From Betaproteobacteria bacterium SCN2 (GTDB taxonomy: Bacteria > Pseudomonadota > Gammaproteobacteria > Burkholderiales > Thiobacillaceae): a stretch of DNA of 64,000 nucleotides. Numbering within the stretch: the first letter of the stretch is position 1; every line of letters begins with the position of its first letter. Location of the stretch: NCBI GenBank assembly GCA_008923285.1, contig WBSG01000001.1, positions 124,001 to 188,000 of the forward strand. The letters are read 5' to 3'. This document shows positions 57,083 to 64,000 of the stretch, piece after piece. Both the position numbers and the translations under genes were made by a program. Under the pieces are notes generated by a model, which did no database searches, was not told the DNA's origin, and was given only the letters and a program-made list of their open reading frames with translations.

Positions 57083-58179
57083 GGCGTGTTTTCCGTCGTT
57101 GCAGCTTCGGCAGGTTCGATGTGCAGGGTGCGAGTGGGCAGGGCGAGTTCGGCGCCGTGCGATCGGATGATGGCGGCGATCTTCAGCAGCACGTCCTGCT
57201 TGATTTCGTGGAAGCGCACCCACTGCGTGGTCTTGGTGAAGGTGTAGATGAAAAAGTCCAGTGACGAGTCGCCGAACTGGTTGAAGTTCACAATCAGCGT
57301 GGCGTTGTTGTCGATCTCGGGATGCGCCAGCAGCATGGCTTTCACGTCGGCAACGATGCCGGCCATCTTGTCGACGTCCTGATAGCGGATGCCGATGGTT
57401 TCCTTGATGCGGCGGTTGGTCATGCGCGTCGGGTTTTCGACCACGATGGTGGTGAACAGCGCGTTCGGCACGTAGATCGGGTTCTTGTTGAAGGCGCGCA
57501 CGCGGGTGTGGCGCCAGCCGATGTATTCCACCGTGCCCTCGATGTCCTTGTCCGGCGAGCGGATCCATTCGCCCACCACGAAGGGGCGGTCGAGATAGAT
57601 GGTCAGCCCGCCGAAGAAGTTGGCCAGCATGTCCTTGGCGGCAAAGCCGACGGCAATGCCGCCGATGCCGCCGAAGGTCAGCACGCCGGCGATGCTGAAG
57701 CCCAGGGTTTGCAGGATCGCCAGGCCGGCGAGGATGACGACGATGACGCGACCCAGTTTGGACAATGCGTCGATGGTGGTGCGGTCGACGGCCGTTTCCG
57801 TCACGGTATTCTTTGCCAGCGCGTTCTTCGAGGCATTGTGGATCAGCCGCAGCAGGAACCAGGCGAACGACAGAATGAACAGGGTGTCGCGCGTGGGGAC
57901 CAGGAAGTCCGGCGCCGTCGCGCCGCTTTGCTGGTATGCGATGCGCCCGGCATAAGCCAGGCCGGCTATCCACAGGATCAGCGCGGCCGGCCTGCGCGCA
58001 GCCTTGATCAGGGCGTCATCCCAGACAGCCGTGGTATGCGCGGCCAGCTTTTCGATACGGCGCAGCAGGTAATGGGCGCCGACATGGAGCGCGAGCACGC
58101 CGAGTAATACCGCCAACACCTGGGGCAGCCAGGGGTGGGCGAAAGAGGGAAGGCCTAGTTGTTGTGCAAGTTCATTCAT
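57079..58179 (-). CDS. MscS-family mechanosensitive channel
   Basis: The 366-residue inner-membrane protein has about four N-terminal hydrophobic segments, then the pore-lining TM3 region ([23 protein letters not shown]) and the MscS beta domain ([26 protein letters not shown]). The C-terminal alpha/beta domain ends with an acidic tail. Longer than the E. coli MscS (286), with an extra N-terminal membrane part. It should open on turgor rise. It overlaps xth (ATGA), an unusual pairing with a DNA repair gene. Confidence 0.92.
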   Translation of the reverse strand: MNELAQQLGLPSFAHPWLPQVLAVLLGVLALHVGAHYLLRRIEKLAAHTTAVWDDALIKAARRPAALILWIAGLAYAGRIAYQQSGATAPDFLVPTRDTLFILSFAWFLLRLIHNASKNALAKNTVTETAVDRTTIDALSKLGRVIVVILAGLAILQTLGFSIAGVLTFGGIGGIAVGFAAKDMLANFFGGLTIYLDRPFVVGEWIRSPDKDIEGTVEYIGWRHTRVRAFNKNPIYVPNALFTTIVVENPTRMTNRRIKETIGIRYQDVDKMAGIVADVKAMLLAHPEIDNNATLIVNFNQFGDSSLDFFIYTFTKTTQWVRFHEIKQDVLLKIAAIIRSHGAELALPTRTLHIEPAEAATTENTP

Positions 58180-58396
58180 AAACGGATTCGCCGGGCCCGT
58201 TCCTGGCGTGACGGCTGGATCCTGCTTTTTGTGATGGGTATGCCGGGCTGGCTAGCGTTTCGGCTCAATTGACAGAAACGCCCGGCGCTACAAAGTTCCC
58301 CGCCCCAATTGGGGGCGAATGGGTTCCATGATAACGCCTATGGACGATCGGGGCGTGCCGATGCCGGCAGCGGCCTGCCTCCGGAAGCGTCCGGCC
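58180..58396. other. Intergenic region between mscS and the glutaredoxin gene
   Basis: This 217-bp gap holds a CGCCCCAATTGGGG palindrome near 58308-58320 but no T-run after it. I see no open frame with a ribosome-binding site. It probably contains the mscS promoter. Confidence 0.35.
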
Positions 58397-58861
58397 TCAA
58401 GGGGTGTCGGCAGGCGGGTAGCCGGCCTTGTCGAGCGCCGCATCCCATGCGGCTTCGGCATAGCCTTCGAGTTTTTCGCTGCCGACCATCAGCGTCGGCA
58501 CGCGCGCCTGGCCGCCGCCCTTGCGCAGTTCTTCGTTGGCATCCACGCTTGTCGAGGGATCCTTGCTGGCATGAGGGATGCCGCGCCGGGCAAGATGCGC
58601 CTTGGCGCGTTCGCAATGCACGCCGCAGGTTGCGGTGGCATAGAGCGTGACGGGATTGCTGGCCCGGGCCTGTTGCGTTGCCTGTGATTCTGCGGCATTC
58701 GTGCCGCCGCCCTTGTAGGTTTTCTGGGTGGCGCTCTTGGCGCCCGCAGGCGGCGGATGGTCGGTGTAGTGAACCTTGCCCTGGGCGTCGGTCCAGCGGT
58801 ACAGCGTGCCAGCCATGACGGGCAGGGAGAGCAGGAGCAGAACGAACGGAGCAAGTTTCAT
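58397..58861 (-). CDS. DUF4124 domain fused to a glutaredoxin-like domain, secreted
   Basis: The 154-residue protein starts with a signal peptide (MKLAPFVLLLLSLPVMA). A DUF4124 segment follows (TLYRWTDAQGKVHYTDHPPP), a Gln/Ala-rich linker, and a glutaredoxin-like domain from about 70 (PVTLYATATCGVHCERAKAHL, then RVPTLMVGSEKLEGY). The redox centre is CGVHC, three residues between the cysteines rather than two, so it may bind metal or have altered chemistry. The cis-proline (RVPT) is present. It is presumably periplasmic. Confidence 0.88.
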   Translation of the reverse strand: MKLAPFVLLLLSLPVMAGTLYRWTDAQGKVHYTDHPPPAGAKSATQKTYKGGGTNAAESQATQQARASNPVTLYATATCGVHCERAKAHLARRGIPHASKDPSTSVDANEELRKGGGQARVPTLMVGSEKLEGYAEAAWDAALDKAGYPPADTP

Positions 58862-58932
58862 GTTCGGCAGGCCATCAGTCGCAACAAGTCATTAACGGCA
58901 GGGCGTGAAAAAAATTCAGCCCATGCCAGGGC

Positions 58933-60957
58933 TCAATTCATGCCGTTGTGGCGCAGCAGCGCATCGATGGTCGGCTCGCGCCCGCGGAAGGCCTTGAACG
59001 ATTCGATGGCCGGGCGGGCGCCGCCCTGGGCGAGGATTTCGCTCCAGAAGCGGTGGCCGACTTCGGGGTTCAAGACGCCATTCTCCTCGAACAGGGCATA
59101 GGCGTCGGCCGACAGCACTTCCGCCCACTTGTAGCTGTAATAGCCTGCCGCGTAACCGCCAGCGAAGATATGCGAGAAGTTGTTGGGGAAGCGGTTGTAG
59201 TCCGGCGGCACGATCACGGCGACCTGGGCGCGGATGCGGTTCAGGAGGTCGAGCGCGGACTCCTTGCCGTCGGGGTCGAAATCGTAGTGCAGGTGCATGT
59301 CGAACAGGGAAAACTCCAGCTGGCGCATGGTCTGCATGCCGGCCTGGAAGTTCTTCGCCGCCAGCATCTTGTCGAACAGCTCGCGCGGCAGGCTCGCGCC
59401 GGTGTCGACGTGCCGGGTCATGTGGCGCAGCACGTCCCATTCCCAGCAGAAGTTTTCCATGAACTGCGAGGGCAGTTCGACCGCATCCCATTCCACGCCG
59501 TTGATGCCGGACACGCCGAGGTCCTCGATTTTCGTCAGCAGGTGGTGCAGGCCGTGGCCGAACTCGTGGAACAGAGTGATGACCTCGTCGTGGGTGAACA
59601 GCGCAGGCTTGCCGGGCAGCGGCGCGGTGTAGTTGCAGTTGAGGTAGGCCACCGGGGTCTGGATGCCCTCGCCCTTCTTGCGGCGGGTGATGGCGTCGTC
59701 CATCCAGGCGCCGCCGCGCTTGCTGGCGCGGGCGTAGAGGTCGAGGTAGAACTCGCCGATCTTCTGGCCGGAATGGTCGTTGATCTCGAAGAATTTGACG
59801 TCCTCATGCCACACCGGCGCCTTGGAGGGGCGGATGTGCAGGCCGTAGAGGGTTTCCACCACCTTGAACATGCCGGCGAGCACTTCGGATTCAGGGAAAT
59901 ACTGCTTCACTTCGTGGTCGGAAAAGCTGTAGCGCGCCACGCGCAGCTTTTCGCTGGCATAGGCGATGTCCCAGGCCTGCAGGTCGGCAAGGCCCAGTTC
60001 CCTGGCGGCGAACTCGCGCAACTCCTGCATGTCGCGCTCGGCGTAGGGCTTGGCGCGGTAGCCGAGTTCGTTGAGGAAATCCAGCACCTGGGCGGGGGTT
60101 TCCGCCATCTTGGGTTCGAGCGACACCTCGGCGTAGTTGCTGAAGCCCAGCAGGCTGGCGGCTTCACGGCGCCGGCGCACGATGTCGCGGATGAGTGAAG
60201 TGTTGTCGAGCTTTTCCGGGCCGTGCTCGGAAGCGCGGGTGACATAGGCGCGGTACAGGGTTTCGCGCAGGTGCCGGTTGTCGGCGTACTGCATCACCGG
60301 CAGGTAGGACGGCATGTGCAGGCTGAATTTCCAGCCGGTCTTGCCGTCCTGCTCGGCCATGGCCTGTGCCATTTCCAGCACATCGTCGGGGATGCCGGCC
60401 AGTTCGTCGCGGTTTTCCACGATGTGGGCGAAGGCATTGGTGGCGTCGAGCAGGTTCTCTTCGAACTTGGCCGAGCGCGCGGCCAGTTCCTGCTGGATTT
60501 CCATGAAGCGCTGCTTGCTGGCCGCGGGCAGCTCGGCGCCGCCCAGCTTGAAGTCGCGCAGCTCGTTCTCGACGATGGTCTGCTGCGCCGCGGTCAGCAT
60601 GGCGTAACCGACGGAACGCTTCAGCGCCTTGAATTTCTTGAACAGGCCCTCGTGCTGGCCCAGTTCGGCGTAGTACTGGGTGATCTTGGGCAGGTTCTCG
60701 TTATAGGCCTCGCGCAGTTCGGGCGAGTCCATCACGCTGTGCAGGTGCGAGACCTGGCCCCAGGCGCGCGACAGGCGCTCGTTGGCGTCTTCCATGGGCG
60801 CCACGAAGCGCTGCCAGCTGGGCTCGTCCTTGTCGGTGACGCAGGCTTCGACCGTCTTGCGGGCGGCGGCGAGCAACTCGTCGGCGGCGGGGGTGACATG
60901 TTCGGGGCGGATATCGGCAAAACGCGGCAAACCGGAAAAGTCGAGCAGGGGATTCAT
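58933..60957 (-). CDS. prlC: Oligopeptidase A (M3 metallopeptidase)
   Basis: The 674-residue cytoplasmic enzyme degrades short peptides, including signal-peptide fragments. The zinc site HEFGH is at 464-468, with the third ligand Glu in the ensuing INGVEWDAVELPSQ segment. N-terminal LLDFSGLPRFADIRPEHV is typical of the PrlC branch. Length matches (E. coli 680). It is a single-gene unit; a purine-rich inverted repeat lies in its 5' side. Confidence 0.96.
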   Translation of the reverse strand: MNPLLDFSGLPRFADIRPEHVTPAADELLAAARKTVEACVTDKDEPSWQRFVAPMEDANERLSRAWGQVSHLHSVMDSPELREAYNENLPKITQYYAELGQHEGLFKKFKALKRSVGYAMLTAAQQTIVENELRDFKLGGAELPAASKQRFMEIQQELAARSAKFEENLLDATNAFAHIVENRDELAGIPDDVLEMAQAMAEQDGKTGWKFSLHMPSYLPVMQYADNRHLRETLYRAYVTRASEHGPEKLDNTSLIRDIVRRRREAASLLGFSNYAEVSLEPKMAETPAQVLDFLNELGYRAKPYAERDMQELREFAARELGLADLQAWDIAYASEKLRVARYSFSDHEVKQYFPESEVLAGMFKVVETLYGLHIRPSKAPVWHEDVKFFEINDHSGQKIGEFYLDLYARASKRGGAWMDDAITRRKKGEGIQTPVAYLNCNYTAPLPGKPALFTHDEVITLFHEFGHGLHHLLTKIEDLGVSGINGVEWDAVELPSQFMENFCWEWDVLRHMTRHVDTGASLPRELFDKMLAAKNFQAGMQTMRQLEFSLFDMHLHYDFDPDGKESALDLLNRIRAQVAVIVPPDYNRFPNNFSHIFAGGYAAGYYSYKWAEVLSADAYALFEENGVLNPEVGHRFWSEILAQGGARPAIESFKAFRGREPTIDALLRHNGMN

Positions 60958-60982
60958 AAAATACCTGAAGGCATGATTAACA

Positions 60983-61033
60983 ATGAGGACAGGAGGGCAG
61001 GAGGAAACCGGGTAGAAAGCCTCTTGTCCTCAT
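60983..61033. repeat. Purine-rich intergenic inverted repeat between prlC and the carbonic-anhydrase gene
   Basis: ATGAGGACAGGAGG (60983-60996) pairs with CCTCTTGTCCTCAT (61020-61033) at 13 of 14 positions. The sequence is the same AGGACAGGAGG type as at 33281. It lies between divergent genes, so it is not a terminator. Confidence 0.8.
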
Positions 61034-61111
61034 ATTCTTTGTGCAAAAAGGGTTTTGTTCACAACGATTATAATTTACGCCGGAATCGCCACTTTCAACC
61101 CTTTGTCCGAC

Positions 61112-61645
61112 ATGGATTCAGCCATCAGCCCTTTCAACGGCATTTACCCCGAGCTCGCCGCCGGCGCCTGGGTGCACCCGCGCGCCACGGTGGTCGGCGA
61201 GGTTGCTCTCGGCGAGAACGCCTCAGTGTGGCCGGGGGCGGTGGTGCGCGGCGACGTCAATTCCATCCGAATCGGCGCGGGCACCAACATCCAGGACAAT
61301 TCCGTGCTGCATGTATCGCACAAGACCGCAGCCGATCCCGCGGGCGGGCCGCTCGTCATCGGTGCGCGCGTGACCGTGGGCCATGGCGTGATCCTGCATG
61401 CCTGCACCATCGAAGACGAATGCCTGATCGGCATGGGCTCCATCATCCTCGACCGCGCGATGGTGAGGCGGCACGTGCTGCTGGGCGCGGGCTCGCTGGT
61501 GCCGGAAGGCAAGGTGCTGGAATCGGGCTACCTCTACCTCGGCCGGCCTGCGAAAATGGTGCGGGAACTGACGCCGGAAGAAATTGCCTATTTCAACTAC
61601 TCGGCTGAACACTACGTGAAACTGATGCGAGCCTACCACCCATGA
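61112..61645 (+). CDS. Gamma-type carbonic anhydrase family protein
   Basis: The 177-residue left-handed beta-helix protein has hexapeptide repeats (VVGEVALGENASVWPGAVV, GDVNSIRIGAGTNIQDNSVLH) and the three zinc ligands as His in LHVSHK and VGHGVILHAC. This is the Cam/YrdA group; activity of many members is unproven. ATG 61112 is used; an earlier ATG adds 19 residues. TATAAT at 61069 is a good -10 with no clear -35. Overlaps the next gene by 4 bp. Confidence 0.93.
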   Translation: MDSAISPFNGIYPELAAGAWVHPRATVVGEVALGENASVWPGAVVRGDVNSIRIGAGTNIQDNSVLHVSHKTAADPAGGPLVIGARVTVGHGVILHACTIEDECLIGMGSIILDRAMVRRHVLLGAGSLVPEGKVLESGYLYLGRPAKMVRELTPEEIAYFNYSAEHYVKLMRAYHP

Positions 61646-62139
61646 CCAAGACCAAATTCATCGTCGGTATCCTGCTTGCCTTCTTCATCGGCGGCGCACT
61701 GATTTACACGCTCATCTCGAAGCCGCAGGCGCCGGCGTCCAGCTTCACCACGCTCGAGGGCGAGAAGATCGCGCTCAATGACTTGCGCGGCAAGGTGGTG
61801 CTGGTCAACTTCTGGGCCACCTCCTGTCCCGGCTGCATCAAGGAGATGCCGGGCATGGTCGAGACCTACAAGCAGTACAAGGACAAGGGCTTCGAGATCA
61901 TCGCCGTGACCATGCCCTACGACCCGCCCAATTTCGTGCTGAAGTTCGTCGAGGACTGGCAGTTACCCTTCCCGGTGGCGATGGACCTCAAGGGCGAGGC
62001 GGTGGCGGCCTTTGGCAACGTGAGCCTCACGCCGACCAGCTTCATCATCGGCAAGGACGGCGAGCTCCTGGAAAAGAAAATCGGCGAACTCGATTTCGTC
62101 AGGCTCAAGGCGCTGCTCGACAGGGAACTCAAGGCGTGA
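61642..62139 (+). CDS. TlpA/ResA-type membrane-anchored thioredoxin
   Basis: The 165-residue protein has an N-terminal anchor (FIVGILLAFFIGGALIYTLI) and a thioredoxin fold with CPGC in FWATSCPGCIKEMP near residue 56, and the cis-Pro in SLTPTSF. These proteins reduce periplasmic disulfides, often in cytochrome c maturation; the electron donor is unknown. It overlaps its neighbours on both sides, forming a three-gene unit. Confidence 0.93.
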   Translation: MTKTKFIVGILLAFFIGGALIYTLISKPQAPASSFTTLEGEKIALNDLRGKVVLVNFWATSCPGCIKEMPGMVETYKQYKDKGFEIIAVTMPYDPPNFVLKFVEDWQLPFPVAMDLKGEAVAAFGNVSLTPTSFIIGKDGELLEKKIGELDFVRLKALLDRELKA

Positions 62140-62651
62140 GCGCCTGGCGCGATCATTTCGTCGACCTCGCGCGTTACCACGCCTGGGCCAACGAGGTGCT
62201 GTTCACCGAATTGGACAAGTTTTCCGACGCGCAGCGCAGGCAGGATCACGGACTGTTCTTTCGCAGCATCCATCACACCGTCGACCACCTGCTGCTGGTC
62301 AACCGCGTGTGGATGGGGCGCCTGACCGGCCAGCCCGTCGTCCCCGATTTCAGGACCATCCAGATCGAAGAGTGGGAAGCCCTGAAACAGGGCCTGCGCG
62401 AGAGCCTCGCCGCCATGGCCGGCTGGCTTGCCGGGCGGGATGAAGTCTGGTTCCTGCAGGACGTGACGTTCACCGCCAGCAACGGCAGGCCGAATACCCT
62501 GCCTGCCGCGGCGGTGCTGACCCACATGCTGACCCATTTCAACCACCATCGCGGCCAGGTCTCCACGGCGATCACGCAGCTGGATGGCATCGCGCCGGAG
62601 ATGGACTATCTGTATTACCTGCGTTCCAAAACCGCGCAAACGCCGATATAA
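62136..62651 (+). CDS. DinB family protein
   Basis: The 171-residue four-helix protein has the three-His metal site of the DinB/YfiT fold: HHTVDHLL near residue 46, and HMLTHFNHHRGQ near 130-141. DinB-like proteins act as metal-dependent thiol transferases or have unknown roles. The start is GTG 62136, overlapping the previous stop (GTGA). The promoter of chrA overlaps the end of this gene. Confidence 0.9.
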   Translation: MSAWRDHFVDLARYHAWANEVLFTELDKFSDAQRRQDHGLFFRSIHHTVDHLLLVNRVWMGRLTGQPVVPDFRTIQIEEWEALKQGLRESLAAMAGWLAGRDEVWFLQDVTFTASNGRPNTLPAAAVLTHMLTHFNHHRGQVSTAITQLDGIAPEMDYLYYLRSKTAQTPI

Positions 62652-62652
62652 T
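62624..62652 (+). promoter_or_regulatory. Sigma-70 promoter of chrA
   Basis: A perfect TATAAT (62647-62652) lies 17 bp after TTCCAA (62624-62629, 3 of 6). The start site should be near 62659, giving a leader of about 100 nt before the chrA start codon. The -10 overlaps the dinB stop. Confidence 0.55.
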
Positions 62653-62661
62653 TTTGCCGTC

Positions 62662-62714
62662 GGGGCGCCAAGCCCCCGGCATCCTGAAGCTCTTCAGCAA
62701 GACGGTGTCCCGTC
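62662..62714 (+). ncRNA. Structured leader of chrA with three consecutive hairpins
   Basis: Three stems follow one another: GGGGC/GCCCC (62662-62676), CTGAAG/CTTCAG (62684-62697) and GACGG/CCGTC (62701-62714). Then comes a single-stranded stretch to the GGAGG ribosome-binding site (62750-62754). No T-run follows, so it is not a terminator. I cannot match it to a riboswitch class I know. Confidence 0.45.
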
Positions 62715-62761
62715 CAAGCCTGGCAATCTGAAAACATATCCGATCGCTTGGAGGATTACCC

Positions 62762-64000
62762 TTGGACACCGCACCGCAAACGCCGCCTGCGCCCGTAACG
62801 CTGGGCGAGGCTTTCAAATTCTGGGTGAAGCTCGGCTTCATCAGCTTCGGCGGCCCGGCCGGACAGATTTCCATCATGCACCAGGAACTGGTGGAGAAGC
62901 GCCGCTGGATTTCCGAGCATCGCTTCCTGCATGCGCTCAATTACTGCATGCTGCTGCCCGGGCCCGAAGCGACCCAGCTCGCCATCTATATCGCCTGGCT
63001 GATGCACGGCATCAAAGGCGCGGCGGTCGCCGGCGTGCTGTTCTTCCTGCCGGCCTTCTTCCTGCTGTCGCTGCTCGCCGGCATCTACCTCGCCTGGGGC
63101 GACGTGCCGCTGGTGCAGGGCATTTTCTACGGCATCAAGCCGGCGGTGGTGGCGATCGTGCTGTTCGCGGCCTGGCGCATCGGTTCGCGCGCCTTGAACA
63201 ACGAAGTGTTGTGGGCCATGGCGGCGCTCGCCTTCATCGGCATCTTCGTGTTCGACATCGGCTTTCCCTGGATCGTACTGGCAGCCGGCGTGCTGGGCGC
63301 GCTCGGCGGCAAGTTCCTGCCGGCCAAGTTCAAGGGCGGGGGCGGCGGCCACGGCGCAAGCCACAAATCCTTTGGTGCGGCGATCATCGACGACGATACG
63401 CCGACGCCGGCGCATGCGAAATTTTCCTGGACGCGGCTCGTGCTGAAGCTGCTGGCCTTCCTGTTGATCTGGCTGGCAGCGCTGTTTGCGGTCAGCGGCG
63501 AGCAGACCCTGTTCGACATGGGCGGGTTCTTCACCAAGGCCGCCTTCCTCACCATCGGCGGGGCCTATGCGGTGCTGCCCTATGTCTACCAGTACGGCGT
63601 CGAGCATTTCGCCTGGCTCACCGGCCCGCAGATGATGGACGGCCTCGCGCTGGGCGAGGCCACGCCGGGGCCGCTGATCATGATCGTTACCTGGGTCGGC
63701 TACCTCGGCGGCGTGGCCAAGGGCGTGTTCGACAATCCGGTTGCCGCCGGCCTTGCCGGGGCGGCGGTGGCGACTTTCTTCACCTTTCTGCCGTCCTTCC
63801 TCTTCATCCTCACCGGCGGACCGCTGGTCGAGGCCACGCGTGGCGAGATACGCTTCACCGCGCCGCTCCTGGGCATCACTGCCGCCGTGGTGGGCGTGAT
63901 CCTCAACCTCGCGGTGTTCTTCGCGTGGCATACTTTCTGGCCGCAGGGCACGGCTGCCGAACCCTTCGCCGGCAGTTTCGAGTGGTTCCCGGTCATTGTC
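62762..64000 (+). CDS. chrA: Chromate transporter ChrA (partial, runs off the window)
   Basis: The frame is open from TTG 62762 (GGAGG 7 bp upstream) to the window end, 413 codons, and holds both CHR halves. The first half has FWVKLGFISFGGPAGQI and LPGPEATQLAIY; the second has FFTKAAFLTIGGAYAVLP and LGEATPGPLIM. Between them is a Gly/His-rich linker (KGGGGGHGASHK). ChrA expels chromate from the cytoplasm, driven by the membrane potential. Full ChrA proteins are about 400-450 residues, so little is missing. The start lies behind a structured leader. Confidence 0.93.
   Translation, partial: MDTAPQTPPAPVTLGEAFKFWVKLGFISFGGPAGQISIMHQELVEKRRWISEHRFLHALNYCMLLPGPEATQLAIYIAWLMHGIKGAAVAGVLFFLPAFFLLSLLAGIYLAWGDVPLVQGIFYGIKPAVVAIVLFAAWRIGSRALNNEVLWAMAALAFIGIFVFDIGFPWIVLAAGVLGALGGKFLPAKFKGGGGGHGASHKSFGAAIIDDDTPTPAHAKFSWTRLVLKLLAFLLIWLAALFAVSGEQTLFDMGGFFTKAAFLTIGGAYAVLPYVYQYGVEHFAWLTGPQMMDGLALGEATPGPLIMIVTWVGYLGGVAKGVFDNPVAAGLAGAAVATFFTFLPSFLFILTGGPLVEATRGEIRFTAPLLGITAAVVGVILNLAVFFAWHTFWPQGTAAEPFAGSFEWFPVIV

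Noticed and set aside
58308-58320. Terminator in the mscS-glutaredoxin gap
   Set aside because: The palindrome has no T-run on either strand.

Overview
The window is one continuous stretch of high-GC chromosome from a betaproteobacterium, most likely a sulfur- or iron-oxidising member of the Nitrosomonadales (Thiobacillus, Sulfuricella or Gallionella relatives). The placement rests on gene order: pilQ next to aroK; metK, an SAH riboswitch, ahcY, a small membrane protein and metF; glnA, a DUF4124 protein, ntrB and ntrC; and xerC, DUF484 and dapF. A two-domain ATP-sulfurylase-like/APS-kinase protein also points to Thiobacillus relatives. There are no rRNA or tRNA genes, insertion sequences, prophage or CRISPR arrays, and no gene-free gap longer than about 250 bases.

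Layout. 1-3.4 kb: the pilQ end, aroK, and a DHH phosphoesterase translationally coupled to a PAPS-synthesis protein whose sulfurylase half looks dead. 3.4-10.7 kb (minus strand): a sodium/solute symporter, a TauE/SafE permease, an EVE protein, a large CHASE-GAF-GGDEF-EAL protein, argB and a small heat-shock protein with a sigma-32-type promoter. 10.8-25.1 kb: a Lap-type surface-adhesion locus: a TolC-OmpA fusion (outer-membrane pore), LapG protease, LapD c-di-GMP receptor, a 1224-residue LapA-like adhesin with a perfect internal duplication, the wreck of a second adhesin, a LuxR-type regulator, and the LapC and LapB exporter parts. 25.3-37 kb (minus strand): a copper chaperone, a large unrecognised helical-repeat protein, hslVU, a double-STAS protein, a CobW GTPase, xerC-DUF484-dapF and two LpxL-type acyltransferases. 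37.2-41.3 kb (plus): the methyl cycle (metK, an unannotated 48-residue basic protein, SAH riboswitch, ahcY, metF). 41.5-50.4 kb (minus): an aminotransferase, DUF805, TtcA, MsbA, MgtE, MtgA, AroE, PPK2 and a rhodanese-like protein. 50.4-56.2 kb (plus): glnA with two NtrC sites and a sigma-54 promoter, DUF4124, ntrB, ntrC and a metallo-beta-lactamase-fold hydrolase. 56.3-61 kb (minus): xth, an MscS channel, a DUF4124-glutaredoxin protein and prlC. 61.1-64 kb (plus): gamma-carbonic anhydrase, a TlpA-type thioredoxin, DinB, and chrA behind a three-hairpin leader, running off the end.

How the parts work together. The Lap locus is a self-contained attach/release switch: LapB, LapC and the TolC-OmpA pore export the adhesin; its N-terminal retention module carries a PAAG site for LapG; LapD holds LapG back when c-di-GMP is high. 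The EAL protein at 6.3-9.2 kb could lower that c-di-GMP. The methyl-cycle genes form a SAM to SAH to homocysteine circuit with SAH sensing placed directly before ahcY. NtrB and NtrC, encoded just downstream, are the expected activators of glnA.

Unexplained structure. At least eight intergenic spaces hold purine-rich inverted repeats based on AGGGAGG or AGGACAGGAGG. Two of them, on either side of hslU, share an identical 35-bp core and fold alike. These repeats, the coupled DHH/APS-kinase pair, the decayed adhesin, the 48-residue protein and the chrA leader are the most promising items to follow up.
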